NCBI GenBank assembly: GCA_016794785.1
Contig: JAEUHC010000013.1
Coordinates: forward strand, 1 to 64,000
Length of the DNA: 64,000 bases
Direction of reading: 5' to 3'
From: Opitutaceae bacterium
GTDB taxonomy: Bacteria > Verrucomicrobiota > Verrucomicrobiia > Opitutales > Opitutaceae
Made by a program: the position numbers and the translations under genes. Under the pieces are notes generated by a model. It made no database searches, was not told the DNA's origin, and saw nothing but the letters and a program-made list of their open reading frames with translations. Numbering within the stretch: the first letter of the stretch is position 1; every line of letters begins with the position of its first letter. Of the stretch, positions 50,593 to 60,172 are shown piece by piece.

Positions 50593-52707
50593 TCAGAAGC
50601 TCCAGGCCGCGCTCACGCCGAGCTGGCGCGGATCAGCCCGCGTCTCGTAGCGCGCCGGGATGTAATTGGGATCCTCGTTGCCGAAGAAATAGACGCGCTT
50701 GTCGTAGCGCGCATCGAGGAGATTGCGGCCCCAGAGCGTGAAGGTCCACGCACGCCACGCGTAGCCGAGGCTGGCATGCACGACGCGGAAGGCGCGGCGC
50801 GCCTCGTTCTGGTTGTTGGAGTCAAACTGGCTCGCGCGCGCGACGAGCTCGGCGTGGGCGAAGAAGCCTCCGGCGTCGCGGTAGCGCGCGCCAACGGTGT
50901 AGCCGTAGCGCGGGGTGTTCGCGAGCCGGCGGCCGCCGCCGGGGTTGCCGTTGGTCAGCGTGAACCGATCGAGCCCGGATTCCATGTGCGCGAGGGTGGC
51001 ATGGACTGAAAGCGTGTCGGTGAGCGCGTAACGCGCGGAGGCCTCGAGACCGGTGACGTGCGCTTCAAGGGCGTTGGCGGTGAAGAAGCGGTAGTTGCCG
51101 CCGAAGCCGGCAGAGTCACGCACCTGGGTGTCGCGGCGCGCGAGATGAAACGCGGTGAATTCGCCGGTGAGCCGGCGATCGAACCAGTGGCCACGGAGGC
51201 CGAACTCGGTGTTCCAGAGCGTCTCGGTGCCATAAGTGAGCGGATCGGCGGGCGGGTTGATGCGGGCGTCGATATTGACTCCACCGGCCTTGTAGCCGCG
51301 GGTCAGGGAGACGAAACCCACGGTGTGGGCCGCGAGATCGCGCTCAAGGGTGAGCTTGCCGCCGAGGAGCGTGTCGGAAAACGCGGGCGCAAACGTCGCC
51401 ACCGGATCGAAGGTGCCGCGGGTCTTGCGGAAACGCGTCCGGGTGCCGCGGCCGTCGAGGACGACACGTTCGGTGCGGAGCCCGAGCGTAAGGCGGGTGC
51501 GGGCGTCGAAGTGATGGGCCGCCTGGCCGAACAGCGCGAGCTGGTCGGAGGCGTAACGGGTGCGCAGGCCGCGGAGGTTTGCCGGGTCCTCGTTGGTGTA
51601 AGCGCTCGTTTCGTGAGTGGTGGAGCCGTAGGCCCCAACCGTCCAACGATCGATCACACCGAGTGCGGCACGGGTGGCGGTGGAATCGAGGCGGAGTTCC
51701 TGGCTGAAGACCGTGCGGTCGCGCACCAGATCACTGAAGCCGGCGTAGGAGGCGGCGGTCCAGTCGTCGTCGTAGCTGTAACGCGAGTGCGTGCCGCTGA
51801 CGGCGCTGACGCTCGTCAGGCGCGCGGCGGCGAGGCCGTCGAACGAGGCGCGAAAGCTCGCGGCGCGGGAACGCTGCTCGTCGCGGCCGGGCTGGTCGCT
51901 GAAGGTCAGTCGTCCGTTGTTGTTGAGGGCGAATTCGTCGTAACCGTTGTTGAGTTCGGAGAAGAGTAGCGCCCCGTCCCAGCGCCACTGCGCCGTGGGT
52001 TGGCCGGCGAGCCGAAGGCGGGCGGAAAATTCGTCTCGGGCGTTGGTGTCGCGATTGAGGGTGGCGTTGCGGCGGAAGCCGTCGCTCTCGTGCCGGTGAA
52101 TCGCGAGGCGCGCCATGAGGGACTCCGGCCGGGCGAGGAGCGGACCACCGACCGCGAAGCCGCCCTCGCGCAGGGCGTCGCCGCCAGCGCTGGACTCGAC
52201 GCGGCCAGTCCAGAATGGCGTGGGCGCCTGGGTGACGAGGCGCACGAGACCGCCGGCGGCATTGGCCCCGAAGGCCCCGGCTTGAGGCCCCCGCAGAACC
52301 TCGATCTGCCGCAGATCGAACGCACCGCCGAGCGTGCCAAGTCCCGTGAAATCCAAATCGTCGACGAGGAAGCGCACCGCGGAATCGGGCGTCTCACCTT
52401 CGAACTGGGAGTTTTCCCCGATCCCGCGGATCTGGAGATGGCGCGGGCGCGAAGTGCCGCCGGTCCAGGTGAGGTTGGGCACTTGGTCGACAAGGTCGGC
52501 AAAGTGACGGACGGTGCCGGCGCGCAGCGCAGCTTCATCGAAGACTGTCACACTCGCAGGGAGGCGCTCAAGCGGAGTCGCCCAAAGCTCCGAGGTCACG
52601 ACGATCGGCGACAAGGTCACTGGTGGCGCGGAGGTTTGCGCATGGAGCTGGGAGCCGGCGATGGTCGCGGCGGCCAGCGGGAGGAGGCGATGGAGCGGGA
52701 GGTGCAT
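50593..52707 (-). CDS. TonB-dependent outer membrane receptor, probably thiamin-related
   Basis: A 704-residue receptor starting at MHLPLHRLLPLAAATI (signal peptide to HAQTS). The plug domain follows: LSPIVVTSELWATPLERLPASVTVFDEAAL, then LVDQVPNLTWTGGTSRPRHLQIRGIG and EVLRGPQAGAFGANAAGGLVRLVTQ. A 22-strand barrel ends in DPRQLGVSAAWSF, with the aromatic final residue expected of outer membrane proteins. A TPP riboswitch and terminator lie upstream on the same strand, so it probably imports thiamin, thiamin phosphate or a precursor. No other thiamin gene is visible in the window. Specificity is inferred from the riboswitch. Confidence 0.92.
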   Translation of the reverse strand: MHLPLHRLLPLAAATIAGSQLHAQTSAPPVTLSPIVVTSELWATPLERLPASVTVFDEAALRAGTVRHFADLVDQVPNLTWTGGTSRPRHLQIRGIGENSQFEGETPDSAVRFLVDDLDFTGLGTLGGAFDLRQIEVLRGPQAGAFGANAAGGLVRLVTQAPTPFWTGRVESSAGGDALREGGFAVGGPLLARPESLMARLAIHRHESDGFRRNATLNRDTNARDEFSARLRLAGQPTAQWRWDGALLFSELNNGYDEFALNNNGRLTFSDQPGRDEQRSRAASFRASFDGLAAARLTSVSAVSGTHSRYSYDDDWTAASYAGFSDLVRDRTVFSQELRLDSTATRAALGVIDRWTVGAYGSTTHETSAYTNEDPANLRGLRTRYASDQLALFGQAAHHFDARTRLTLGLRTERVVLDGRGTRTRFRKTRGTFDPVATFAPAFSDTLLGGKLTLERDLAAHTVGFVSLTRGYKAGGVNIDARINPPADPLTYGTETLWNTEFGLRGHWFDRRLTGEFTAFHLARRDTQVRDSAGFGGNYRFFTANALEAHVTGLEASARYALTDTLSVHATLAHMESGLDRFTLTNGNPGGGRRLANTPRYGYTVGARYRDAGGFFAHAELVARASQFDSNNQNEARRAFRVVHASLGYAWRAWTFTLWGRNLLDARYDKRVYFFGNEDPNYIPARYETRADPRQLGVSAAWSF

Positions 52708-52742
52708 GGCGTTGTAGCCTGCGAACCGAAACAAGACTCCCG

Positions 52743-52768
52743 AAAAAGAGGGCGCACGCCTCGCACCC
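52743..52768 (-). terminator. Intrinsic terminator, likely riboswitch expression platform
   Basis: On the minus strand the stem GGGTGC/GCGCCC with loop GAGGCGT is followed by TCTTTTT. It lies between the TPP aptamer and the receptor start, 36 bases before the ATG, so it could stop transcription when ligand is bound. Confidence 0.6.
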
Positions 52769-52789
52769 CGGTGGCGCGACTCGCGGCGC

Positions 52790-52890
52790 CTGCTGTTTCC
52801 TTCGTCGGCATGATCCGTTCAGGTTCGAAGGGTCGAGCGGCCGGGCGTGCCACTAATCTCAGCCCCGCGCGCGGGGCTCCCCTACAGGCG
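52790..52890 (-). promoter_or_regulatory. TPP riboswitch (THI box)
   Basis: Read on the minus strand the conserved parts are in order. First CTGT, the outer stem, paired with ACAG at the other end, then GGGGAGCCCC and GGGGCTGAGAT. After a variable loop come ACCC, GAACCTGA, then CGGATCATGCCGACGAAGGAAAC. These match the TPP aptamer (GGGGCTGAGA and GAACCTGATCTGGATAATGCC-type cores). The aptamer ends about 80 bases before the receptor start codon. Confidence 0.93.
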
Positions 52891-52994
52891 CCGGCACGAA
52901 ACGGCGGCCGATTCTGCCGCGCAAGCGCAATCTGCGTCAGAAATGGATCGCAAAGGCAGAGAGAGCCGCAGCCACCCCTGCCCGACGGAGGCCT

Positions 52995-54713
52995 TCAGGG
53001 CAGATCGTAAACTTCAAGGAGCGTTGCACCCGGAGTGCCGTCGCCGCTCTTGACCTGCACGGTGTAGGGCCCAGGCGCCAAGGAGAGGAGCAACACGGTG
53101 TCACGGCTGTTTTCATCAACGAGGCGGAAAGCGCCGGCCCGATCAAAGGCATCAAGGATCGCCTCGGTCGCGGCGGGCGTGGCTCCAGCCCACGAAGTGT
53201 TGGTCGCGACGAGCCGGCTTCCCTGCTGCACCGTGAGTATCGGCCGGGCCAGCGCATCGTTGATACCGAAGGCGGCGAGCGTGGGTCCGATGGCGCGCAC
53301 CAAGACGCGACGCTCGGAAGCGCCCGAAATCACGAAGCCGCTGACCAGCGCATCGTCGCCCGAGGCGATACGGGCCAAGGTGGAGATATTGACGATGGCG
53401 TGATCCTTGGAGCCCTTGGTCGAGCCGCTGAAGATATGCGTGAGCTTCGCACCTTCGCCGACCTTCTTGCCGAGGAAGCGGCAGGCCACGCTGTCACTGC
53501 CGTTGTCGTAAACCTCAAGAATGCCGTATTGCTGGCTGCCCGAGAAGACGCCGCCGGAATAGGGGCCGCCTTTCATCGAGCTGTTGCTGGTGAGCGCCGC
53601 CGCGTGGAGCACCGTCAGCGGGGCGCCGCCACCCGTGGCGTAGTCGGAATTGGTGCCATCGTCGACCGCGAGGCCGTGCATGTCGCCCGAGAGGACCACG
53701 AGATTCGAGATGCGATTATCGCGGATGAAGTTGGCAATCTCAGTGCGCTCGGTCGTGTAGCCTTGCCAAGTATCTTCGCCCGCCACCGCAGCGCCGATCC
53801 ATGGATCGGGATTGACCCAGACGACGAGGGGAAAGCCGTTGTCGCGGGCGTTGATCAGCTCCTGCTTAAACCAAGATTTCTGGGCGGTGCCCATTTTCGT
53901 CTTTGAGGCGTTGTCTTTCTGTGTCGCCGGAGATGAGGCGCTGCGCAGGTCGGTCATGATAAACCGCACACGCCCGATAGTGAACGCTTGCCCAATCGAG
54001 CCACCGGTGGGCCCGATCGCGTAGTGGGGCACCCGCTCACGATAAATCTGCCGAGCGGTATCGCGCCCCAACGAGGTAGTGTCCGAATCATTGCCAGAAA
54101 AATCATGATCGTCCCAGACGTAGGCCATCGGGACGCTGCGATAAAGCGCACCCTGCTCACGATGGCCGGTGACATTGTCGTAATTGGCCCGGTAGTCCTC
54201 AGCATTGGTGCTGTTGGTGTCGCTGTAATGAAGGTCACCCATGTTGATAAACAACAGCGGGCGCTCGCGCATGATGGCGTCGTATGCGCTCTGGTCAGCA
54301 GCGCGGAAATCACCGCAGGAACCAAAGGCGATGCGGAAGGAAGATTTGCCCAAGGGAAAGGTGCGGAAGCGTCCGCGCGAAACCGTCTCCGTCCGCAGCG
54401 CACCGGCCACCTCGATGCCGTAGTAATAATCAGTGTCAGGCTGGAGGCCTTGGATCGTGAGCTTGGCTGTGTGACCACTGCCTGCCGCCGTCGTGACTGC
54501 CGGAGAAAAAACCGCCGGCGTGAGGCTCTCATTCTGGCTGACTTGCAGACGAACCCGAACGCCCGCGGTGTTCAGTCGAATTGTGACGGTCGCCGTAGTG
54601 GCACTCACATTGCCCGACCAAGCGCCACCCACGAAGGAAACACCCGATTGGGCAAATCCCGTGGCACAAACGGTTCCGAGGAACACGGCGGAGATGAGGC
54701 GAAGGAACAACAT
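52995..54713 (-). CDS. phoD: PhoD-like alkaline phosphatase with C-terminal domain shared with CotH neighbour
   Basis: A 572-residue secreted metallophosphatase (signal peptide to GFAQS). An N-terminal fibronectin-like PhoD domain (about 25-120) has LRTETVSRGRFRTFP. The catalytic domain has IAFGSCGDF, LLFINMGDLHYSD, MAYVWDDHDFSGND and VVLSGDMHGLAVD, residues binding the metal ions. It would release phosphate from phosphodiesters or phosphomonoesters outside the cytoplasm. Residues 442-572 are not part of PhoD: NISTLARIASGDDALVSGFVI... LLEVYDLP is a domain found twice in the divergent CotH-like protein. Confidence 0.92.
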   Translation of the reverse strand: MLFLRLISAVFLGTVCATGFAQSGVSFVGGAWSGNVSATTATVTIRLNTAGVRVRLQVSQNESLTPAVFSPAVTTAAGSGHTAKLTIQGLQPDTDYYYGIEVAGALRTETVSRGRFRTFPLGKSSFRIAFGSCGDFRAADQSAYDAIMRERPLLFINMGDLHYSDTNSTNAEDYRANYDNVTGHREQGALYRSVPMAYVWDDHDFSGNDSDTTSLGRDTARQIYRERVPHYAIGPTGGSIGQAFTIGRVRFIMTDLRSASSPATQKDNASKTKMGTAQKSWFKQELINARDNGFPLVVWVNPDPWIGAAVAGEDTWQGYTTERTEIANFIRDNRISNLVVLSGDMHGLAVDDGTNSDYATGGGAPLTVLHAAALTSNSSMKGGPYSGGVFSGSQQYGILEVYDNGSDSVACRFLGKKVGEGAKLTHIFSGSTKGSKDHAIVNISTLARIASGDDALVSGFVISGASERRVLVRAIGPTLAAFGINDALARPILTVQQGSRLVATNTSWAGATPAATEAILDAFDRAGAFRLVDENSRDTVLLLSLAPGPYTVQVKSGDGTPGATLLEVYDLP

Positions 54714-54942
54714 CGGGGTATGTCCCTATCTTTCCAAACAAGCCTCCCGTCGCAAGTAAATTTCTTGCTAAGGCCTAATGGAGCCTACGTATGCAAGCAC
54801 ATGAACGAGAGGTATAAATGCGCGAATTTACCCGCTGCCATACTACGTGCCAGCTGCTTTTCTGGAATTCGCATGTTTTTATTGGCCATCGGCTTTAACC
54901 AACTCGGCCCTGCGGTCGTCATTGGGACGACATCAATTAGCC

Positions 54943-57900
54943 ATGTGCCATCCATCGAAAGCCTATCTGGTCCGCGCAAGCCTCATGTTCATGCTCGCGA
55001 TGGCCACTGCTTCCCTCCACGCGGCCCCCGTAATCAGTGAGTTCATGGCGTCCAACGCCACAACGGTCGCGGATGAAGATGGCGCTTACTCCGATTGGAT
55101 TGAGATTCACAACCCGGATGCCGTGGCCGTGGATCTTGCAGGCTGGTTTCTCACTGACTCCGCCACGAACAAGTCGAAATGGCAGTTCCCTGCCGTTGTC
55201 GTGCCCGCTGGCGGTTATCTTGTGGTGTTCGCGTCGAGTAAAGATCGCCGCATCCCCGGCGCCACCCTGCACACCAACTTTTCCCTGAGCGCCCAAGGCG
55301 AGTATCTCGCGCTAGTGCGTCCGGATGGAGTGACCGCCGCCACCGAATTTGCGCCCAAGTTTCCCCAGCAAGATCCCGACGTTGCCTACGGTCTCGTGCC
55401 CAACGCAACCGGCAGCCTGGGCGGGGCCGGTTTCCTAAGCCGTCCGACACCCGGCGCGGCCAACGCTCCCGCGGGCAGCATCGCACTGCCGGAGACACCC
55501 GCCTTCTCCACAGGCTCCGGCCCTTTCCGCACCGGCTTCAGCCTGCAACTTTCCGGCGCCCGCTCCGGTCAACACATCCGCTACGTCATGGCGCAACCAA
55601 CGAACGGCGCGGTCTTGGCCGAGCCGACGGCCAGTTCTCCGATTTACACCAGCCCCATCGCCGTGAACAACACGGTGGTCGTTCGCGCCGCCGTCTTCTC
55701 GGTCGATGGAACCGCGGCCGGACGCACCACCACCGCTGTTTATACCAAGGTCAGTGCCGGACTCGCTGCTTTCTCCAGCAAACTCCCGCTCCTCGTCCTC
55801 GATACCATGGGCACCGGTCCGCTTGTGAAGGACGGCATCGATCATCCGTCCTGGCTCTTCGCCTACGACGCTCAACCCGGCGGGCAGCCCTCCTTCGGCA
55901 ACGCGCCTTCCTTCACCTCGTCGCTTACCACGTCAGTCCGCGGCTCATCATCCGCCGAATTTCCGAAGAAAAGCTACACGCTCTCACTGACCGATGACGA
56001 TGGCTCCTCGTCCGACCAGCCGCTCCTGAATCTGCCCGCCAACAACAAATGGGCGCTCATCGGCCCGTGGTCGTTCGATTTCAGCTACATCAACAACTCG
56101 TTTCTCTATACCCTTTCCAACAATATCGGCCGCTGGGCTCCGCGCACCAAGTTCGCCGAAGTCTTCTTCAATGCCAACGGCGGTGACCTCGACACCACCG
56201 ACTACGCGGGACTCTACGTCCTCACCGAACGTATTGAGGTAGGCATCGACCGCGTAAACCTGAAGCCCCTCTCCGAAATCGACCTCTCCGCCCCCGCCAT
56301 CACCGGCGGCTACATCCTCAAGATCGACAACCGAGATCCAGACGAGATCGGCTGGCTCACCCACCGCGGCATCCCTGAGAACGGGCAATCCTCCGTAGTC
56401 CTCGTTTACCCCAAGGCCAGCGATGCCGCCCCTGCGCAGGTCGACTACATCCGTAACTACGTCCAGAGCATGGAGGACGCGCTCTACGCCGACAGTGCCA
56501 GCGGCTTCGCCCAACGCTCCTATCTCAACTACCTTGATCGCGCTTCCTGGGTGGATCACCACATCCTCAACACATTCTCATGCAATCCCGACGCCTTCGT
56601 GAAGAGCGCCTACTTCACCAAGGATCGTGGCGGCAAGCTCACCGCCGGCCCGATTTGGGATTTTGATCGTGCCTTCGGCTCATATTGGGATGAGCGCTCC
56701 TTCCGCTGGGACACATGGTTCGGCTTCGGCGGCACCGATGTCTGGAACACCGGCTGGTGGGGCGTCATCGCCCGCGACCCCGAGTTCATGCAGGAGTGGA
56801 TCGATCGCTGGCAATCCCTGCGCAAGAACGAGCTCTCCAACCAAAATCTGCTCAAAGTCGTCGGCGACCAAGGCTCCGAGATCGGGCCCGAGGCCGCGGC
56901 GCGCGACGCCGCCCGCTGGCCGGACAACGTCCCCGTTGTCTATGGCACCCACGCCGCCCAGATCGAACACCTCAAGGGCTGGGTCACGGTCCGCGCCCAA
57001 TGGATCGATCAGCAGTTCCTCGCCGCACCGACCGTCACCGCGGCCGGCTCCAATCTCACATTCACCGCGCCGGCCGGGGCCAAGCTCGCCTACACGCTCG
57101 ACGGCTCGGATCCACGCTCGCTCGGTGGCGAAGTGGCCCCGGGCGCCATCGTGACGGCTTCCACGCTCACCGTATCCGCCGGCGCCAACGTCCACGTCCG
57201 CAGCTATCGCGAGGATCTCCGGAATACCTTCCCCGGCAGCCCGTGGAGTTCCGCTGTCGGCGGCGAGGCCTCGACTCCCCTCACCCCGCGCTCGCGTCTC
57301 ATCAATCTCTCCACCCGCGCCATTGCCGGCATAGGCGAGGATGCTCTCGTGGCCGGCGTCGTCGTCGCCGACACCACGTCCAAGCGCTACCTTGCCCGCG
57401 GCGTCGGACCCGGCCTCACCGCCTTTGGCGTCCCCGGCGCCCTCCCCGACCCGCTGCTGCGGATCACCACCGGCACCGGCACCGAACTCTCCCGCAACCT
57501 CGGATGGGAAACCGGTCCCAGCGCCCTCCTCATGGGCGGCTATGCGCAGTCGGTCGGCGCTTTCCCGCTCTCCTCCGGCGCACGCGATTCCGCGCTTTCG
57601 CCTGAGCTGGCCTCCGGCACCTACACCGTCGAGGTCACGCCCGCCTCCGGCCAGTCCGGCCTCAGTCTCGCCGAACTCTATGAACTCGATGATTCCGGCC
57701 GCACCGTGAATCTCTCCACTCGCGCCCGCGTGCGGTCCGGCGCCGGTGTGCTCATTGGCGGCTTTGTCGTCCAAGGCGCGGCCAGCAAGCGCATGCTCAT
57801 CCGCGCCGTCGGCCCCACGCTCGGTGCCTTCGGTGTCGCCGGCACGCTCTCGGACCCGATGCTCACCGTCTATTCCGGCTCCACCCCGATCGCGTCCAAT

Positions 57901-58095
57901 GATCGCTGGGACGCCGTGGAAAACGCCTCCGCCCTCACCACCGCCACCACGCGGGCCGGCGCCTTCAGCCTCGCCTCGGGCAGCGAGGATGCCGCGCTGC
58001 TCATCACGCTCGCACCCGGCGCCTACACTGTCGAAGTCAAGGGCAAGGCCGGCGCCGAGGGCGTCGCGCTCCTCGAAATCTACGAGGTGCCCTGA
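54943..58095 (+). CDS. CotH kinase-like secreted protein with lamin-tail domain and repeated C-terminal domains
   Basis: A 1050-residue extracellular protein starting at MCHPSKAYLVRASLMF, with a signal peptide ending SLHAA. Residues about 30-140 form a lamin-tail domain (SEFMASNATTVADEDGAYSDWIEIHN). A short chitobiase-like beta domain follows (about 195-280). CotH kinase-like domain (about 290-660): FPKKSYTLSLTD, NNKWALIGPWSFDFSYINNSFLYTLSN, GGYILKIDNRDPDE and GPIWDFDRAFG, with the Asp pair of CotH active sites. Residues 788-922 and 923-1050 are two copies of the C-terminal domain of the divergent PhoD protein. Kinase activity and target are unknown. It has a 229-base AT-richer shared upstream region. 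Confidence 0.9.
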   Translation: MCHPSKAYLVRASLMFMLAMATASLHAAPVISEFMASNATTVADEDGAYSDWIEIHNPDAVAVDLAGWFLTDSATNKSKWQFPAVVVPAGGYLVVFASSKDRRIPGATLHTNFSLSAQGEYLALVRPDGVTAATEFAPKFPQQDPDVAYGLVPNATGSLGGAGFLSRPTPGAANAPAGSIALPETPAFSTGSGPFRTGFSLQLSGARSGQHIRYVMAQPTNGAVLAEPTASSPIYTSPIAVNNTVVVRAAVFSVDGTAAGRTTTAVYTKVSAGLAAFSSKLPLLVLDTMGTGPLVKDGIDHPSWLFAYDAQPGGQPSFGNAPSFTSSLTTSVRGSSSAEFPKKSYTLSLTDDDGSSSDQPLLNLPANNKWALIGPWSFDFSYINNSFLYTLSNNIGRWAPRTKFAEVFFNANGGDLDTTDYAGLYVLTERIEVGIDRVNLKPLSEIDLSAPAITGGYILKIDNRDPDEIGWLTHRGIPENGQSSVVLVYPKASDAAPAQVDYIRNYVQSMEDALYADSASGFAQRSYLNYLDRASWVDHHILNTFSCNPDAFVKSAYFTKDRGGKLTAGPIWDFDRAFGSYWDERSFRWDTWFGFGGTDVWNTGWWGVIARDPEFMQEWIDRWQSLRKNELSNQNLLKVVGDQGSEIGPEAAARDAARWPDNVPVVYGTHAAQIEHLKGWVTVRAQWIDQQFLAAPTVTAAGSNLTFTAPAGAKLAYTLDGSDPRSLGGEVAPGAIVTASTLTVSAGANVHVRSYREDLRNTFPGSPWSSAVGGEASTPLTPRSRLINLSTRAIAGIGEDALVAGVVVADTTSKRYLARGVGPGLTAFGVPGALPDPLLRITTGTGTELSRNLGWETGPSALLMGGYAQSVGAFPLSSGARDSALSPELASGTYTVEVTPASGQSGLSLAELYELDDSGRTVNLSTRARVRSGAGVLIGGFVVQGAASKRMLIRAVGPTLGAFGVAGTLSDPMLTVYSGSTPIASNDRWDAVENASALTTATTRAGAFSLASGSEDAALLITLAPGAYTVEVKGKAGAEGVALLEIYEVP

Positions 58096-58241
58096 GCTCG
58101 CGAGACGGCCCTGGGACGCCCTCGCGCCACGCAAGCGCGAAACGCGCCCACTTGTCCACGTCCGCCCTGCGCGGTTGTGAACGAGTTTCCTTGGACACGG
58201 GCGATGCGCTCCACGACGTCTCGTGGCGCACCCGACCCGCC

Positions 58242-58982
58242 ATGGAAACTTCCTCCCGCCCTCACCTCTTCGGCCTGCTCGCCGGCCTCTTTCTCGCCGC
58301 CGGCCTCGCCTTCGCCTCGCTCACCGTCGCCGGCGCCTGGACTCGCATCGCCGAGACCCAAGTCGTCAACGTCACCGGCTCCGCCCGCAAAAACGTCCGC
58401 TCCGATCTCGTCGTCTGGCGCGCGAGCTTCGCCACCGAGGACGCGTCGCTCCTCGGCGCCCACGAGAAGCTCGCCGCCGATCTCGTCAAGGTGGAGCGTT
58501 TCCTCCGCAGCCGCGGTGTGACCGAGTTCGAGGTTGCTCCGGTGCAATTTCGCGAAGTCACCGCCCGGGCCAAGGACGACGATGGCGAGACCGTGCAGCG
58601 CCGCATCGGCTACCGCCTCATCCAGCGCATTGAGGTCAGCTCTGGCGCCATCGACGCCGTGCCGCGGCTCGGCACCGAGGCCTCTGCGCTGCTCAACGAA
58701 GGCGTCGCCCTCATTTCCGACGGCCTTGAGTTCATCTACACCAAGGCTGGCGAGGCCAAGGTCGAGATGATGGCCGAAGCCACCCGCGACGCCCGCCTGC
58801 GCGCCGAGCAGATCGCCGCGCAAGGACGCCGCACGCTGCGCGAGCTGCGCTCCGCCCGCATGGGCGTGGTGCAAATCAACCCGCTCCACTCCGCCTCCAC
58901 CAGCTGGGAGGGCAACAACGACCGCAGCTCCCTAGAGAAGACCATCACCGCGACCGTCGCCGCGACGTTCTCGCTGCGCTGA
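58242..58982 (+). CDS. SIMPL domain (DUF541) protein
   Basis: A 246-residue protein with an N-terminal membrane anchor or signal (about 8-30, HLFGLLAGLFLAAGLAFASLTVAG). The SIMPL/DUF541 domain follows: VVNVTGSARKNVRSDLVVWRASFATEDASL, the RRIGYRLIQRIEVSS strand and EATRDARLRAEQIAAQGRRTLRELRSARMGVVQINPLHSA, a long helix-strand block typical of the family (E. coli YggE). Members are periplasmic and linked to oxidative stress resistance; mechanism unknown. Starts at METSSRPH. Convergent with kamA, 5 bases between ends. Confidence 0.88.
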   Translation: METSSRPHLFGLLAGLFLAAGLAFASLTVAGAWTRIAETQVVNVTGSARKNVRSDLVVWRASFATEDASLLGAHEKLAADLVKVERFLRSRGVTEFEVAPVQFREVTARAKDDDGETVQRRIGYRLIQRIEVSSGAIDAVPRLGTEASALLNEGVALISDGLEFIYTKAGEAKVEMMAEATRDARLRAEQIAAQGRRTLRELRSARMGVVQINPLHSASTSWEGNNDRSSLEKTITATVAATFSLR

Positions 58983-58987
58983 ACGCC

Positions 58988-60172
58988 TTAAGCCAGCACC
59001 CGCGCCGCGACGATCGGCTCCGCCGGCACCGCGCTCGGATCGGCTTTCAGCGGATAAGTGAAACGCTGGCCCTCGTAGTTGCGGAAGATGATTTCGTCGT
59101 CCGTTATTTTTTCCACGTAGTCCGGGTTCATCGGCACCTTGCCGCCGCCACCCGGCGCATCGATCACGTATTGCGGGACCGCGTAGCCCGTGGTGTGGCC
59201 GCGCAGCGCCTTGATGATCTCCAGGCCCTTGCGGACATCGACCTTGAAGTGCGATCCGCCGGTGATGAGGTCCATCTGATAGAGATAGTAGGGCCGCACG
59301 CGCATCCGCAGCAGGCGATGCACGAGGGCCTTCATCACGTCGGCATCGTCGTTCACGCCCTTCAGCAGCACGCTCTGGTTGCCGAGCGGCACGCCCGCAA
59401 ACGCCAGCCGCTCGCACGCGGCCTTCAGCTCGGCCGTCGCCTCCTTCGGATGATTCACATGGATGCTCATCCAGATCGGGCCGTATTTTTTGAAAATCTC
59501 GCAAAGCTCCGGCGTGATCCGCTGCGGCAGAAACACCGGGATGCGCGAGCCGATGCGGATGAACTCCACGTGCTTGATCGCCCGCAGCCGCGAGATCAGG
59601 TGCTCCAGTTTCTTGTCCGAGAGCAGCAGGGGATCGCCGCCCGAGAGCAGCACATCGCGCACCTCCGGGTGCGCCTCGATGTAGCGGAGGCCCTGCTCAT
59701 ACTCGGGGTGGAAGTTGTAGTCCTGCGCGTTGGAGACGAGCCGGCTCCGCGTGCAATAGCGGCAGTAGGCCGCGCACCGATCGGTCACGAGAAACAGCAC
59801 CCGATCCGGGTAACGGTGCACGAGACCGGGCACCGGCGAGTGGCCGTCCTCATCGAGCGAGTCGAGCATCTCACCCTCGCTGATCACGAGTTCGCCCGCC
59901 CGCGGAATGACTTGCTTGCGAATCGGGCAGTCCGGGTTGTCGCGATCGATGAGGTTGAAAAAATAAGGCGTGATCGCGAGGGCGAGCTTCTGGTTCGCAT
60001 GCTCGCAACCGGCCTTCTCGTCAGCCGTGAGCGTCATGAGGCGCTCCAAGCCCTCGACGGTGGTGATGCGGTTCTTGAGCTGCCAGATCCAATCGCGCCA
60101 GTCGCGCTCCGGGATGTGCTGCCAAAGGCCCTGGCCCTCGAACCAGGTGGCGCGATCTTCAGTGTAAGGCAT
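58988..60172 (-). CDS. kamA: KamA family radical SAM lysine 2,3-aminomutase-like
   Basis: A 394-residue radical SAM enzyme with the Fe-S motif CAAYCRYC (Cys133, 137, 140). The PLP-type aminomutase signatures include LLSGGDPLLLSDKKLEHL, IRIGSRIPVFLPQRIT and HTTGYAVPQYVIDAPGGGGKVPMNPDYV. Both Asp residues that hold lysine in Clostridium LAM appear to be kept (YQMDLITGGSHF and DAPGGGGK). It would convert L-lysine to beta-lysine, either for degradation or osmolyte synthesis. The absence of epmA/efp nearby makes EpmB less likely. Single gene; its products and pathway partners are not in the window. Confidence 0.9.
   Translation of the reverse strand: MPYTEDRATWFEGQGLWQHIPERDWRDWIWQLKNRITTVEGLERLMTLTADEKAGCEHANQKLALAITPYFFNLIDRDNPDCPIRKQVIPRAGELVISEGEMLDSLDEDGHSPVPGLVHRYPDRVLFLVTDRCAAYCRYCTRSRLVSNAQDYNFHPEYEQGLRYIEAHPEVRDVLLSGGDPLLLSDKKLEHLISRLRAIKHVEFIRIGSRIPVFLPQRITPELCEIFKKYGPIWMSIHVNHPKEATAELKAACERLAFAGVPLGNQSVLLKGVNDDADVMKALVHRLLRMRVRPYYLYQMDLITGGSHFKVDVRKGLEIIKALRGHTTGYAVPQYVIDAPGGGGKVPMNPDYVEKITDDEIIFRNYEGQRFTYPLKADPSAVPAEPIVAARVLA

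Noticed and set aside
49039-51009. A plus-strand open frame of about 656 residues across the PQQ dehydrogenase and the TonB receptor
   Set aside because: It crosses two well-supported minus-strand genes and their intergenic gap with no domain of its own.
54714-54942. A promoter with TATAAAT near 54817 for the CotH-like gene
   Set aside because: The -10-like word has no convincing -35 at the right distance; the region is AT-richer, but I could not support an exact promoter.
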